Of a stretch of 64,000 bases of DNA, positions 41,235 through 50,697 are shown piece after piece. The notes beneath the pieces are model-generated. The model ran no database searches and was not told where the DNA came from. It worked only from the letters and a program-made list of their open reading frames with translations. Every line of letters begins with the position of its first letter. The first letter of the stretch is position 1. The DNA comes from Tatumella punctata (lineage in GTDB: Bacteria > Pseudomonadota > Gammaproteobacteria > Enterobacterales > Enterobacteriaceae), in the NCBI RefSeq assembly GCF_039523735.1, contig NZ_BAAAFW010000050.1, positions 233,906-297,905 on the forward strand. The letters run 5' to 3'. Made by a program: the position numbers and the translations under genes.

Positions 41235-43151
41235 ATGGGTAAAATTATTGGTATTGACCTGGGTACAACCAATTCATGCGTAGCAATTATGGACGGTGGT
41301 AAAGCACGCGTTCTGGAAAACGCTGAGGGTGATCGTACCACTCCTTCCATCATCGCTTACACTCAGGATGGTGAGACTCTGGTAGGCCAGCCTGCTAAAC
41401 GCCAGGCCGTGACTAACCCGCAAAACACTTTATTTGCTATTAAGCGTCTGATTGGTCGTCGTTTTCAGGACGAAGAAGTACAGCGTGACCTGAAAATCAT
41501 GCCATACAAAATCATCGGTTCTGATAACGGTGATGCATGGCTGGACGTGAAAGGCCAGAAAATGGCACCTCCGCAGATTTCTGCAGAAGTGCTGAAGAAA
41601 ATGAAGAAGACTGCCGAAGATTACCTGGGTGAGCCGGTAACCGAAGCTGTGATCACCGTTCCTGCTTACTTTAACGATGCACAGCGTCAGGCGACTAAAG
41701 ATGCTGGCCGTATCGCAGGTCTGGAAGTAAAACGTATCATCAACGAACCAACTGCCGCAGCACTGGCTTACGGTATGGATAAAGGCCAGGGTAACCGTAC
41801 TATCGCGGTATACGACCTGGGTGGTGGTACTTTCGATATCTCAATTATCGAAATCGATGAAGTTGATGGTGAAAAAACCTTCGAAGTTCTGGCAACCAAT
41901 GGTGATACTCACCTCGGTGGTGAAGACTTCGATAGCCGCCTGATTAACTATCTGGTTGACGAATTCAAGAAAGAGCAGGGTATTGACCTGCGTAACGACC
42001 CGCTGGCAATGCAGCGTCTGAAAGAAGCGGCAGAGAAAGCGAAAATTGAACTGTCTTCTGCCCAGCAGACTGACGTTAACCTGCCGTACGTGACTGCAGA
42101 TGCGACTGGTCCTAAGCACCTGAACATCAAAGTAACCCGTGCGAAACTGGAAGCACTGGTTGAAGATCTGGTTGCACGCTCTATCGAGCCACTGAAAGTT
42201 GCTCTGAAAGATGCCGGTCTGTCAGTGTCTGATATCAATGATGTTATCCTGGTGGGTGGTCAGACCCGTATGCCACTGGTTCAGAGCAAAGTTAAAGATT
42301 TCTTTGGTAAAGAACCACGTAAAGACGTTAACCCGGACGAAGCTGTAGCTGTCGGTGCGGCAGTTCAGGGGGGTGTACTGGCGGGTGATGTGAAAGACGT
42401 ATTGCTGCTGGATGTAACTCCGCTGTCACTGGGTATCGAAACGATGGGTGGTGTAATGACCAGCCTGATCAGCAAAAATACTACTATCCCGACCAAACAC
42501 AGCCAGGTGTTCTCTACAGCAGAAGACAACCAGTCTGCGGTAACTATCCATGTACTGCAGGGTGAGCGTAAACGTTCTTCTGATAACAAGTCACTGGGTC
42601 AGTTTAACCTGGACGGTATTCAGGCTGCGCCACGGGGTATGCCACAGATCGAAGTCACTTTCGACATCGATGCGGATGGTATCCTGCATGTGTCTGCAAA
42701 AGACAAAAACAGTGGTAAAGAGCAGAAGATCACCATTAAAGCTTCTTCCGGTCTGAACGAAGAAGAAGTCGAAAAAATGGTCCGTGATGCTGAGCAAAAT
42801 GCAGAATCTGACCGTAAATTCGAAGAGCTGGTTCAGGCACGTAACCAGGGTGACCAGGTTGTTCACAGCACCCGTAAGCAGTTAGAAGAAGCCGGTGATA
42901 AGTTATCTGCTGAAGATAAAGCGCCAATCGAATCTGCACTGACAGCACTGGAAACTGCGCTGAAATCAGAAGATAAAGCAGATATTGACGCTAAAATTCA
43001 GGCCCTGGTTGAAGTCTCCGGGAAACTGATGGAACTGGCACAGCAGAGTGCTCAGGCAAACGGTGCAGCCGGTGCAGGTGCTGATGCTTCAGCTCAGAAA
43101 GATGACGATGTTGTCGATGCTGAATTCGAAGAAGTTAAAGACAAAAAGTAA
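41235..43151 (+). CDS. dnaK: molecular chaperone DnaK (Hsp70)
   Basis: ATP-driven Hsp70 chaperone, 638 residues as in E. coli. The ATPase domain begins GKIIGIDLGTTNSCVAIMDG. VYDLGGGTFDISIIEI and ILVGGQTRMPLVQ are intact. The linker VLLLDVTPLSLG is followed by the substrate domain, the helical lid and the acidic tail ending EFEEVKDKK. Codon choice is strongly biased to favoured codons, as for an abundant protein. Upstream are two sigma-32 promoters; dnaJ follows in the same operon. Confidence 0.99.
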   Translation: MGKIIGIDLGTTNSCVAIMDGGKARVLENAEGDRTTPSIIAYTQDGETLVGQPAKRQAVTNPQNTLFAIKRLIGRRFQDEEVQRDLKIMPYKIIGSDNGDAWLDVKGQKMAPPQISAEVLKKMKKTAEDYLGEPVTEAVITVPAYFNDAQRQATKDAGRIAGLEVKRIINEPTAAALAYGMDKGQGNRTIAVYDLGGGTFDISIIEIDEVDGEKTFEVLATNGDTHLGGEDFDSRLINYLVDEFKKEQGIDLRNDPLAMQRLKEAAEKAKIELSSAQQTDVNLPYVTADATGPKHLNIKVTRAKLEALVEDLVARSIEPLKVALKDAGLSVSDINDVILVGGQTRMPLVQSKVKDFFGKEPRKDVNPDEAVAVGAAVQGGVLAGDVKDVLLLDVTPLSLGIETMGGVMTSLISKNTTIPTKHSQVFSTAEDNQSAVTIHVLQGERKRSSDNKSLGQFNLDGIQAAPRGMPQIEVTFDIDADGILHVSAKDKNSGKEQKITIKASSGLNEEEVEKMVRDAEQNAESDRKFEELVQARNQGDQVVHSTRKQLEEAGDKLSAEDKAPIESALTALETALKSEDKADIDAKIQALVEVSGKLMELAQQSAQANGAAGAGADASAQKDDDVVDAEFEEVKDKK

Positions 43152-43198
43152 TTGCCCATGACCGGGCTAAGCGGCAGCTAAGCTGTCGTTGCTAACCA

Positions 43199-43230
43199 GC
43201 ACGGGCGTAGGAGAATATCCACGCCCGTGC
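43199..43230 (+). other. dnaK-dnaJ intercistronic hairpin
   Basis: Perfect 10-bp stem GCACGGGCGT / ACGCCCGTGC with a 12-nt loop in the 102-bp gap, ending 23 bp before the dnaJ start. There is no T-run, so it more likely tunes the dnaK:dnaJ ratio or stabilises mRNA than terminates. Confidence 0.65.
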
Positions 43231-43253
43231 GATCATGTTAAAGGCAATAAAAA

Positions 43254-44393
43254 ATGGCGAAGAGTGATTACTACGAGGTTTTAGGCGTATCCAAAACAGC
43301 GGATGAGCGTGAAATCAAAAAGGCCTATAAACGGCTGGCAATGAAATATCACCCTGACCGTAACCCAGGCGATACCAAGGCTGAAGAGCAGTTTAAAGAA
43401 GTCAAAGAAGCCTATGAAATTCTGACCGATGATCAAAAGCGTGCCGCTTACGATCAGTACGGTCATGCAGCTTTTGAACAAGGCGGTATGGGCGGTGGCG
43501 GATTCGGCGGCGGCTTTGGCGGCGGTGCGGATTTCGGTGATATCTTCGGTGATGTTTTCGGTGATATTTTCGGTGGCGGTCGTCGCCAGCGTGCAGCCCG
43601 TGGTTCCGACCTGCGTTACAACATGGAGCTGACGCTGGAAGAAGCGGTCCGTGGTGTAAGCAAAGAAATTCGTATTCCTACCCTGCAGGAATGTGATACC
43701 TGCCATGGCAGCGGCGCTAAAGCCGGCTCAAAACCACAAACCTGTTCGACCTGCCATGGTGCAGGCCAGGTACAGATGCGACAGGGCTTCTTTACGGTTC
43801 AGCAACCCTGTCCGACCTGTCAGGGACGTGGTTCCGTGATTAAAGATCCATGTAACGCCTGTCACGGTCACGGGCGTGTCGAAACCACTAAAACACTGTC
43901 AGTGAAAATTCCTGCCGGTGTGGATACCGGTGACCGAATTCGCCTGAGTGGTGAAGGTGAAGCGGGTGAGCAGGGTGCTCCGGCCGGTGATCTTTATGTA
44001 CAGGTCTCGGTGAAAAAACACCCTATCTTCGAGCGTGAAGAGAATAACCTGTATTGTGAAGTTCCGATTAACTTCACTCTGGCGGCCCTGGGGGGGGAGA
44101 TTGAAGTACCTACCCTTGACGGACGGGTAAAACTGAAAGTCCCTGCCGGTACGCAAACTGATAAATTGTTCCGTGTGCGTGGCAAGGGCGTGAAATCAGT
44201 CCGTGGTGGCGCTATTGGTGACCTGTTGTGTCGCGTGGTGGTAGAAACCCCGGTGAATCTGAGTGATAAACAAAAAGCGTTACTCAGTGAACTGGGCGAC
44301 ACACTGGGCGGGCCATCAGGCGAGGATAACAGTCCCCGTTCAAAAACGTTCTTTGATGGTGTGAAGAAGTTTTTTGACGATCTGACCCGTTAG
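43254..44393 (+). CDS. dnaJ: co-chaperone DnaJ (Hsp40)
   Basis: Stimulates DnaK ATPase and delivers substrates. It is 379 residues (E. coli 376). The J domain at residues 1-70 has the HPD motif in KYHPDRNPG. The Gly/Phe region spans about 75-108. Four CxxCxGxG zinc repeats (CDTCHGSG, CSTCHGAG, CPTCQGRG, CNACHGHG) and the C-terminal substrate domains follow. A terminator follows the stop codon. Confidence 0.98.
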   Translation: MAKSDYYEVLGVSKTADEREIKKAYKRLAMKYHPDRNPGDTKAEEQFKEVKEAYEILTDDQKRAAYDQYGHAAFEQGGMGGGGFGGGFGGGADFGDIFGDVFGDIFGGGRRQRAARGSDLRYNMELTLEEAVRGVSKEIRIPTLQECDTCHGSGAKAGSKPQTCSTCHGAGQVQMRQGFFTVQQPCPTCQGRGSVIKDPCNACHGHGRVETTKTLSVKIPAGVDTGDRIRLSGEGEAGEQGAPAGDLYVQVSVKKHPIFEREENNLYCEVPINFTLAALGGEIEVPTLDGRVKLKVPAGTQTDKLFRVRGKGVKSVRGGAIGDLLCRVVVETPVNLSDKQKALLSELGDTLGGPSGEDNSPRSKTFFDGVKKFFDDLTR

Positions 44394-44410
44394 TTGCCCT
44401 GCTGAAGAAA

Positions 44411-44442
44411 AAACCAGTGCCTTGCGGTGCTGGTTTTTTTTT
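44411..44442 (+). terminator. dnaKJ operon terminator
   Basis: AAACCAGTGCC-TTGC-GGTGCTGGTTT stem (with two wobble pairs) followed by a run of nine T residues, 18 bp after dnaJ. Confidence 0.85.
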
Positions 44443-44530
44443 GCTCTTTCGCCGGCAATATTTGTTAAAACCAGCAATTACTGAGATCATCAGTCGGTAA
44501 CCCTGTGACAAATTAAAAGGATATCCTCTG

Positions 44531-45697
44531 ATGTCATTAGCGATAAAGATCTTCAGGAGTGAAGCAGCCGGAGGCGTAGTATTAATTGTTGCTGCTGGCC
44601 TGGCACTGATTCTGGCTAATATGGGCTGGAGTGCTGAGGGCTATCAGCAGTTTTTACAGTTTACGCCGCTGACTGGCGTCAGTATCGACGGGCACTCTCC
44701 GAATACCCTGTTCTGGATAAATGATGCCCTGATGGCACTATTTTTCCTGCTGGTCGGGCTGGAAGTTAAACAGGAGCTGGTCAGCGGGGCGCTTGCCACG
44801 CGTCAGCAGGCCGTATTTCCGCTGCTGGCAGCGATTGGCGGAATGATTGCCCCTGCGGCTATCTTCCTGTTATTTAACGGTGGCTTAGCTGAAATTCGTC
44901 AGGGCTGGGCGATACCTACTGCAACTGATATTGCTTTTGCATTAGGGATTCTGGCGCTGCTCGGTAACCGGGTGCCACCGGTACTTAAAGTCTTTCTGAT
45001 GGCGCTGGCGGTGATTGATGATCTCGGGGCAATTATTATTATTGCCCTGTTCTACAGCGGACAGGTGTCATGGTTTGCTTTAGGGGGAGCGGCTATTGTG
45101 ATGGCAGTACTGGCGCTGATGAACAGGGTCGGGCTGCGTTACCGGAGTCTGTACCTGCTGGCTGGTGTGGCACTCTGGTATGCGGTGCTCTCTTCCGGTG
45201 TTCATGCAACCATTGCCGGTGTGATACTGGGCCTGATGATGCCGGTTAAAGGGCAGGGGAAGCACTCTGCAGCCCTGAAACTGGCACACAGCCTGCATCC
45301 CTGGGTTCGCTGGCTGATCCTGCCGTTATTTGCTTTTGCTAATGCCGGCGTGGTGATGAATAACCTCAGCATGCAGGATGTGATCTCCTCCCTGCCACTG
45401 GGTATTATCGCCGGTTTACTGTTGGGCAAACCGCTGGGAATTACGCTGATATGCTGGATAAGCTCACGGCTGGGCATGACCAGGCTACCGGAAAATACCG
45501 GAATTAAAGACATTGCTGCTATTGGCATCCTCTGTGGTATCGGCTTTACGATGTCGATATTTATTGCATCACTGGCTTTTGGTCAGGACGGTACGCGGCT
45601 GATTAATGAGGCGAAGCTGGGGATCCTGTGTGGTTCGGTACTGTCTGCGGTGGCGGGATATGTACTGTTACGCTGGCGTTTTACGTATCAAAGATAA
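44531..45697 (+). CDS. nhaA: Na+/H+ antiporter NhaA
   Basis: Electrogenic antiporter exporting Na+ or Li+ in exchange for two H+, 388 residues as in E. coli. The paired transport Asp residues lie in MALAVIDDLGAIIIIALFY. The TATDIAFALGILALLG segment of helix 4 and the pH-sensor-type N-terminal loop are present. In E. coli the activator gene nhaR follows; here only a terminator and the convergent rpsT gene follow, so local NhaR control is missing. Confidence 0.98.
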   Translation: MSLAIKIFRSEAAGGVVLIVAAGLALILANMGWSAEGYQQFLQFTPLTGVSIDGHSPNTLFWINDALMALFFLLVGLEVKQELVSGALATRQQAVFPLLAAIGGMIAPAAIFLLFNGGLAEIRQGWAIPTATDIAFALGILALLGNRVPPVLKVFLMALAVIDDLGAIIIIALFYSGQVSWFALGGAAIVMAVLALMNRVGLRYRSLYLLAGVALWYAVLSSGVHATIAGVILGLMMPVKGQGKHSAALKLAHSLHPWVRWLILPLFAFANAGVVMNNLSMQDVISSLPLGIIAGLLLGKPLGITLICWISSRLGMTRLPENTGIKDIAAIGILCGIGFTMSIFIASLAFGQDGTRLINEAKLGILCGSVLSAVAGYVLLRWRFTYQR

Positions 45698-45776
45698 GGC
45701 CGTCAGCACCGCTGCGGGGAATGTCAGCACTCTGTCATCGGGGGGCTGGCATTTTTTTCAGAAGATCAGCGGACAT

Positions 45777-45805
45777 AAAAAAACCGGCCTGAGCCGGTTC
45801 TTTTC
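45777..45805. terminator. bidirectional terminator between nhaA and rpsT
   Basis: AACCGGC-CTGA-GCCGGTT stem flanked by an A-run and TTCTTTT, giving T-runs on both strands. It ends rpsT on the minus strand and nhaA on the plus strand. Confidence 0.85.
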
Positions 45806-45826
45806 AAAGCGACAACGCGCTGACGA

Positions 45827-46090
45827 TTAAGCCAGTTTGTTGATCTGTGCAGTCAGGTTAGCTTTATGACGTGCAGCTTTGTTTTTGTGGATCAGACCTT
45901 TAGCAGCCTGACGGTCCACGATTGGTTGCATTTCGTTAAATGCGTTCTGCGCAGCTGTTTTATCGCCAGTAGCGATTGCAGCGTATACTTTTTTGATGAA
46001 AGTACGCAGCATTGAGCGACGGCTTGCGTTGTGCTTGCGACGTTTCTCAGATGTTACAGCGCGTTTCTTAGCTGATTTGATATTAGCCAA
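45827..46090 (-). CDS. rpsT: 30S ribosomal protein bS20
   Basis: Small-subunit protein bS20, 87 residues as in E. coli, highly basic and helical (MANIKSAKKRAVTSEKRRKH). Start is TTG at 46090, the unusual start also used for E. coli rpsT and linked to its translational autoregulation. GGGAG lies upstream. Divergent from ribF. Confidence 0.98.
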   Translation of the reverse strand: MANIKSAKKRAVTSEKRRKHNASRRSMLRTFIKKVYAAIATGDKTAAQNAFNEMQPIVDRQAAKGLIHKNKAARHKANLTAQINKLA

Positions 46091-46137
46091 GGTCCAACTC
46101 CCAAATATGTTCTATATGGACAAATCAAAGGCCGAGG

Positions 46138-46166
46138 ACTATGCCTTTTGCGCCTTCTTTTGTCAA
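46138..46166 (-). promoter_or_regulatory. rpsT promoter
   Basis: On the minus strand a perfect TTGACA (46166-46161) and CATAGT (46143-46138) are separated by 17 bp, about 50 bp upstream of the TTG start. Confidence 0.75.
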
Positions 46167-46351
46167 TGGATTTGTGCAAATAAGCGTCGTTTAAAAAACA
46201 ACACCCGGTTACGTAATTGATGGCGCAAGATTCTACCAGCTTCCTGATTATGAATACAGCTTTTCACAACAAAATTGCAGGGAATTTACCCGGCCCTGAA
46301 TAAACACGATGAAAAGCAGTAAAGAAGCGACGAAAGGCTTCACTGACGGGT

Positions 46352-46380
46352 TAAATTTGTACGCCGTAAAGGGTATAATC
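46352..46380 (+). promoter_or_regulatory. ribF-ileS-lspA operon promoter
   Basis: Perfect -10 TATAAT (46375-46380) with TTAAAT (46352-46357) 17 bp upstream, 28 bp before the ribF start. Confidence 0.65.
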
Positions 46381-46408
46381 CGGCGATTTCCAGCGAGTTG
46401 AGTCGGCC

Positions 46409-47347
46409 ATGAAGTTTATCCGCGGTTTACATAATCTCACAAAGCAGCATGGTGGCTGCGTTTTGACTATTGGTAATTTTGACGGTGTGCATCGCGGGCA
46501 TCAGGCGCTGCTGAAGCAACTTTGTGAGGAAGGACGGCAACGTAATCTGCCGGTGGTGGTCATGCTGTTCGAGCCACAGCCTCAGGAGTTTTTTTGCCGC
46601 GGGCAGGTGCCTGCCAGACTGACACGGCTGCGTGAAAAAATAAAATATCTGGAACAGGCCGGGGTCGATACGGTTGTTTGTGTACGTTTCGACGGCGCAT
46701 TTTCGGCCCTGACAGCGGATGATTTCATCCGCGATATTCTGGCGGAAAAGCTGGATGTCAGGTTCCTGACGGTCGGTGATGATTTCTGTTTCGGCGCTGG
46801 CCGGGAAGGGAATTTCCTGTTATTACAGGAGGCGGCGCGCCGCTATCATTTCGATGTGGTGAATACCCGGACATTCTGTCACCAGGGAGAGCGGGTCAGC
46901 AGTACTAAAGTGCGTGAAGCTCTGGCGGCCGATGACTTTCTGACGGCTGAACATCTGCTGGGGCGGCCTTATGCGATTAGCGGACGGGTTATCCACGGTG
47001 ATGCCCTGGGAAGGACTCTGGGCTTTCCTACCGCGAACATACCGCTGCGACGGACCGTATCACCGGTAACAGGAGTTTATGCTGTAGAAGTTCAGGGAAT
47101 ATCTGAACAGTCTTTCTACGGGGTAGCAAATATTGGTACCCGGCCGACGGTAAAAGGGATGCGTCAGCAGCTGGAAGTTAATTTACTGGATGTAAATATC
47201 AATTTATATGGCCGCCATATCTCTGTGGTATTGCGGCATAAAATACGTAATGAGCAACGATTTGCATCGCTTGAACAACTGAAAGCGCAAATTGCCAAAG
47301 ATGTGGTGACGGCCCGCGAATTTTTTGGGCTAAAAACAACGGCATAA
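46409..47347 (+). CDS. ribF: bifunctional riboflavin kinase / FAD synthetase
   Basis: Makes FMN and FAD from riboflavin, 312 residues (E. coli 313). The N-terminal nucleotidyltransferase domain has LTIGNFDGVHRGHQAL and SSTKVREAL. The C-terminal flavokinase domain has GDALGRTLGFPTANI and GVANIGTRPTV. First gene of the ribF-ileS-lspA-fkpB-ispH run. Confidence 0.98.
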   Translation: MKFIRGLHNLTKQHGGCVLTIGNFDGVHRGHQALLKQLCEEGRQRNLPVVVMLFEPQPQEFFCRGQVPARLTRLREKIKYLEQAGVDTVVCVRFDGAFSALTADDFIRDILAEKLDVRFLTVGDDFCFGAGREGNFLLLQEAARRYHFDVVNTRTFCHQGERVSSTKVREALAADDFLTAEHLLGRPYAISGRVIHGDALGRTLGFPTANIPLRRTVSPVTGVYAVEVQGISEQSFYGVANIGTRPTVKGMRQQLEVNLLDVNINLYGRHISVVLRHKIRNEQRFASLEQLKAQIAKDVVTAREFFGLKTTA

Positions 47348-47374
47348 TGGCCGAAATATGGAACCGAGAATCTG

Positions 47375-50191
47375 ATGAGTGACTATAAAGCTACCCTGAA
47401 CTTACCTGAAACCGGGTTCCCGATGCGTGGCGATTTAGCCAAACGGGAACCTGCAATGTTGCAGCGATGGACCGACGATAATCTGTACAGTGCGATCCGT
47501 GCAGCAAAAAAAGGTAAAAAAACATTTATTCTGCACGATGGCCCTCCTTACGCTAACGGCAGCATTCATATCGGTCACTCAGTTAACAAGATTCTGAAAG
47601 ATATTATTATTAAATCTAAAGGTCTGTCTGGCTTCGATGCGCCTTATGTGCCTGGCTGGGACTGCCACGGATTACCTATCGAACATAAAGTTGAACAAAT
47701 GATTGGTAAACCGGGTGAGAAAGTCACTCCGGCGGAGTTTCGTGCTGCCTGTCGCAAATATGCTGCAGAGCAAATCGAAGGACAGAAAAAAGACTTTATC
47801 CGGCTGGGCGTGCTCGGCGACTGGGACCGTCCTTACCTGACGATGGATTTCAATACCGAAGCAAATATTATCCGTGCACTGGGACGGATCATCGGTAACG
47901 GACATCTGCACAAAGGAGCAAAGCCGGTACACTGGTGTACAGAGTGTCGTTCGGCACTGGCCGAAGCAGAAGTCGAATATTACGACAAGACCTCTCCGTC
48001 TATCGATGTCATGTTTAATGCGGTGGATAGCGCAGCGGTTGCTGCCGCATTTTCTGTCAGTGTGCCTGAGGCACCGGTGTCACTGGTTATCTGGACCACC
48101 ACCCCGTGGACGATGCCTTCTAACCGTGCCATCTCCGTCAACCCTGAGTTTGAATATCAACTGGTGCAGGCCGAAGGGCATGTCCTGATTCTGGCTAAAG
48201 ATTTAACGGAAAGTGTTCTGCAGCGTGCCGGTATTTCCGAATGGACAGTACTGGGTGAATGCCGTGGTGATGCGCTGGAGTTATTGCGTTTCCGTCATCC
48301 GTTCCTTGGTTTTGATGTCCCGGTATTACTGGGTGATCACGTCACGCTGGATGCCGGTACCGGAGCGGTACATACGGCGCCGGGTCATGGTCCTGAGGAC
48401 TATGTTATTGGCCAGAAATACGGTATTGAGGTAGCGAACCCGGTAGGACCGGACGGCTGCTACCTTCCGGGAACCTATCCGGGGCTGGACGGGGTCAACG
48501 TATTTAAAGCTAACGACCTGATTGTTGAGTTGCTGCGTGACAAAGGTGCACTGCTGCACGTTGAAAAGCTGCATCACAGCTACCCGCACTGCTGGCGTCA
48601 TAAAACGCCGATCATCTTCCGCGCGACCCCGCAGTGGTTTATCAGCATGGATCAAAAAGGACTGCGCGCCCAGTCGCTGAAAGAAATCAAAGACGTTCAG
48701 TGGATCCCCGATTGGGGCCAGGCACGTATTGAGTCAATGGTGGCTAACCGCCCTGACTGGTGTATTTCACGTCAGCGTACCTGGGGAGTGCCAATGGCTC
48801 TGTTTGTCCATAATCAGACGGAAGAGCTGCACCCTGACACACTGCAACTGATGGAACAGGTCGCGCTGCGTGTTGAACAGGACGGGATTCAGGCATGGTG
48901 GGATCTGGATAGCAAAGAGTTACTGGGTGCGGATGCAGAACACTACAGTAAAGTTCCTGATACTCTGGATGTATGGTTCGATTCCGGTTCTACCAGTTGC
49001 TCAGTAGTGGATGTTCGTCCTGAGTTTGGCGGACACAGTGCCGATATTTATCTGGAAGGTTCTGACCAGCACCGTGGCTGGTTTATGTCATCACTGATGA
49101 TTTCCACCGCAATTAAAAGCAAAGCACCTTACCGTCAGGTACTGACCCATGGTTTCACCGTTGATGGTCAGGGCCGTAAGATGTCTAAGTCGATTGGTAA
49201 CACGGTCAGCCCGCAGGATGTGATGAACAAACTGGGTGCTGATATTTTACGTCTGTGGGTCGCGTCAACCGACTACTCTGGTGAAATGGCGGTTTCCGAC
49301 GAAATTCTGAAACGTTCTGCAGATGCATACCGTCGTATCCGTAACACCGCTCGTTTCCTGCTGGCTAACCTGAACGGTTTTAACCCGCAAACTGACCTGG
49401 TTGCTGCTGATGATATGGTGGTACTGGATCGCTGGGCCGTCAGCCGTGCGCTGGCTGCACAACAGGATATCCTGGCGTCATATGAAGGTTATGATTTCCA
49501 TGAAGTTGTACAGCGTCTGATGCAGTTCTGCTCGGTGGAAATGGGCTCGTTCTATCTGGATATCATTAAAGACCGTCAGTATACGGCTAAACCTGACAGC
49601 ATCGCACGCCGTAGCTGCCAGACGGCACTCTGGCATATTGCTGAAGCGCTGGTTCGCTGGATGGCACCGATCATGTCCTTCACGGCTGACGAAATCTGGG
49701 GACACCTGGCAGGACAACGTGAACAGTATGTATTTACCGGTGAGTGGTATCAGGGACTGTTTGATCTGCCAGAAAGTGAAACGCTGAATGATGCTTACTG
49801 GGAGCAATTACTGAAAGTACGCGGTGAGGTAAATAAAGTGATTGAACAGGCCCGTGCTGACAAAAAAATCGGCGGCGCGCTGGAAGCATCGGTTGTGCTG
49901 TATGCTGATCACTCGCTGGCAGAAAAGCTGAATGCACTGGGTGACGAACTGCGTTTTGTGTTACTGACCTCAGAGGTACAGGTTCAGGATTATCAGTCTG
50001 CACCGGCAGAAGCGGTGCACAGTGAACAGCTTAAAGGGCTGAAAATCACCCTGCAAAAAGCGGCTGGCGAAAAATGTCCGCGCTGCTGGCACTACACGCA
50101 AGACATTGGCAAGAACCCGCAGCATGCTGAAATCTGTGGCCGTTGTTACAGCAATGTCTCCGGTGCCGGCGAAGAGCGTAAGTTTGCCTGA
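47375..50191 (+). CDS. ileS: isoleucyl-tRNA synthetase
   Basis: Class I aminoacyl-tRNA synthetase, 938 residues as in E. coli. The HIGH motif is in ANGSIHIGHSVNK (about residue 57) and KMSKS in GRKMSKSIGN (about 602). The editing (CP1) domain has IWTTTPWTMPSNRA. The C-terminal zinc site is CPRCWHYTQD...CGRCYSNV. Bacterial-type (mupirocin-sensitive class) by length and motif pattern. The stop overlaps the lspA start by one base. Confidence 0.99.
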   Translation: MSDYKATLNLPETGFPMRGDLAKREPAMLQRWTDDNLYSAIRAAKKGKKTFILHDGPPYANGSIHIGHSVNKILKDIIIKSKGLSGFDAPYVPGWDCHGLPIEHKVEQMIGKPGEKVTPAEFRAACRKYAAEQIEGQKKDFIRLGVLGDWDRPYLTMDFNTEANIIRALGRIIGNGHLHKGAKPVHWCTECRSALAEAEVEYYDKTSPSIDVMFNAVDSAAVAAAFSVSVPEAPVSLVIWTTTPWTMPSNRAISVNPEFEYQLVQAEGHVLILAKDLTESVLQRAGISEWTVLGECRGDALELLRFRHPFLGFDVPVLLGDHVTLDAGTGAVHTAPGHGPEDYVIGQKYGIEVANPVGPDGCYLPGTYPGLDGVNVFKANDLIVELLRDKGALLHVEKLHHSYPHCWRHKTPIIFRATPQWFISMDQKGLRAQSLKEIKDVQWIPDWGQARIESMVANRPDWCISRQRTWGVPMALFVHNQTEELHPDTLQLMEQVALRVEQDGIQAWWDLDSKELLGADAEHYSKVPDTLDVWFDSGSTSCSVVDVRPEFGGHSADIYLEGSDQHRGWFMSSLMISTAIKSKAPYRQVLTHGFTVDGQGRKMSKSIGNTVSPQDVMNKLGADILRLWVASTDYSGEMAVSDEILKRSADAYRRIRNTARFLLANLNGFNPQTDLVAADDMVVLDRWAVSRALAAQQDILASYEGYDFHEVVQRLMQFCSVEMGSFYLDIIKDRQYTAKPDSIARRSCQTALWHIAEALVRWMAPIMSFTADEIWGHLAGQREQYVFTGEWYQGLFDLPESETLNDAYWEQLLKVRGEVNKVIEQARADKKIGGALEASVVLYADHSLAEKLNALGDELRFVLLTSEVQVQDYQSAPAEAVHSEQLKGLKITLQKAAGEKCPRCWHYTQDIGKNPQHAEICGRCYSNVSGAGEERKFA

Positions 50192-50694
50192 TGAGTAAAT
50201 CTCTGTGTTCTACCGGCTTACGCTGGATATGGGTAACGGTACTGGTGATGGTTGTCGACTTCGTCAGTAAACAGTGGGTCATGGCTGATATGCAATTGCA
50301 TGAAAGCCGTGCACTTATGCCTTCCCTGAATCTGTTTTACGCCCGTAACTACGGTGCTGCATTCAGCTTCCTCGCTGACAAAGGGGGATGGCAACGGTGG
50401 TTCTTTGCCGGTATTGCGGTGGCCATAGTGATAGCGCTGCTGGTGATGATGTTCCGAAACCGTGCCAGCCAGAAAATGACCAATATCGCCTATGCCATGA
50501 TCATCGGCGGTGCTGCGGGGAACTTACTGGACCGTATGTGGCACGGCTTTGTTGTCGATTTTATTGACTTCTATGTCGGAGACTGGCATTTCGCAACCTT
50601 TAATCTTGCAGACTGCGCCATTTGTATCGGAGCTGCACTGGTGATTCTGGAAGGGTTTCTGCCTTCTGCAGCGAAACAGGCGGATAAAGGGTAA
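50191..50694 (+). CDS. lspA: lipoprotein signal peptidase II
   Basis: Inner-membrane aspartyl protease that removes signal peptides from prolipoproteins, 167 residues (E. coli 164) with four membrane segments. The catalytic Asp residues are in GGAAGNLLDRMWHG and FNLADCAICIG. Start ATG shares its A with the ileS stop (TGATG), implying translational coupling. fkpB follows after 3 bp. Confidence 0.98.
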   Translation: MSKSLCSTGLRWIWVTVLVMVVDFVSKQWVMADMQLHESRALMPSLNLFYARNYGAAFSFLADKGGWQRWFFAGIAVAIVIALLVMMFRNRASQKMTNIAYAMIIGGAAGNLLDRMWHGFVVDFIDFYVGDWHFATFNLADCAICIGAALVILEGFLPSAAKQADKG

Positions 50695-50697
50695 GGC

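Larger units (their letters stand above)
46091..46408. other. divergent rpsT/ribF promoter region
   Basis: 318 bp containing a promoter for each gene (46138-46166 for rpsT and 46352-46380 for ribF) and the rpsT leader. No gene is seen in it. Confidence 0.6.
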
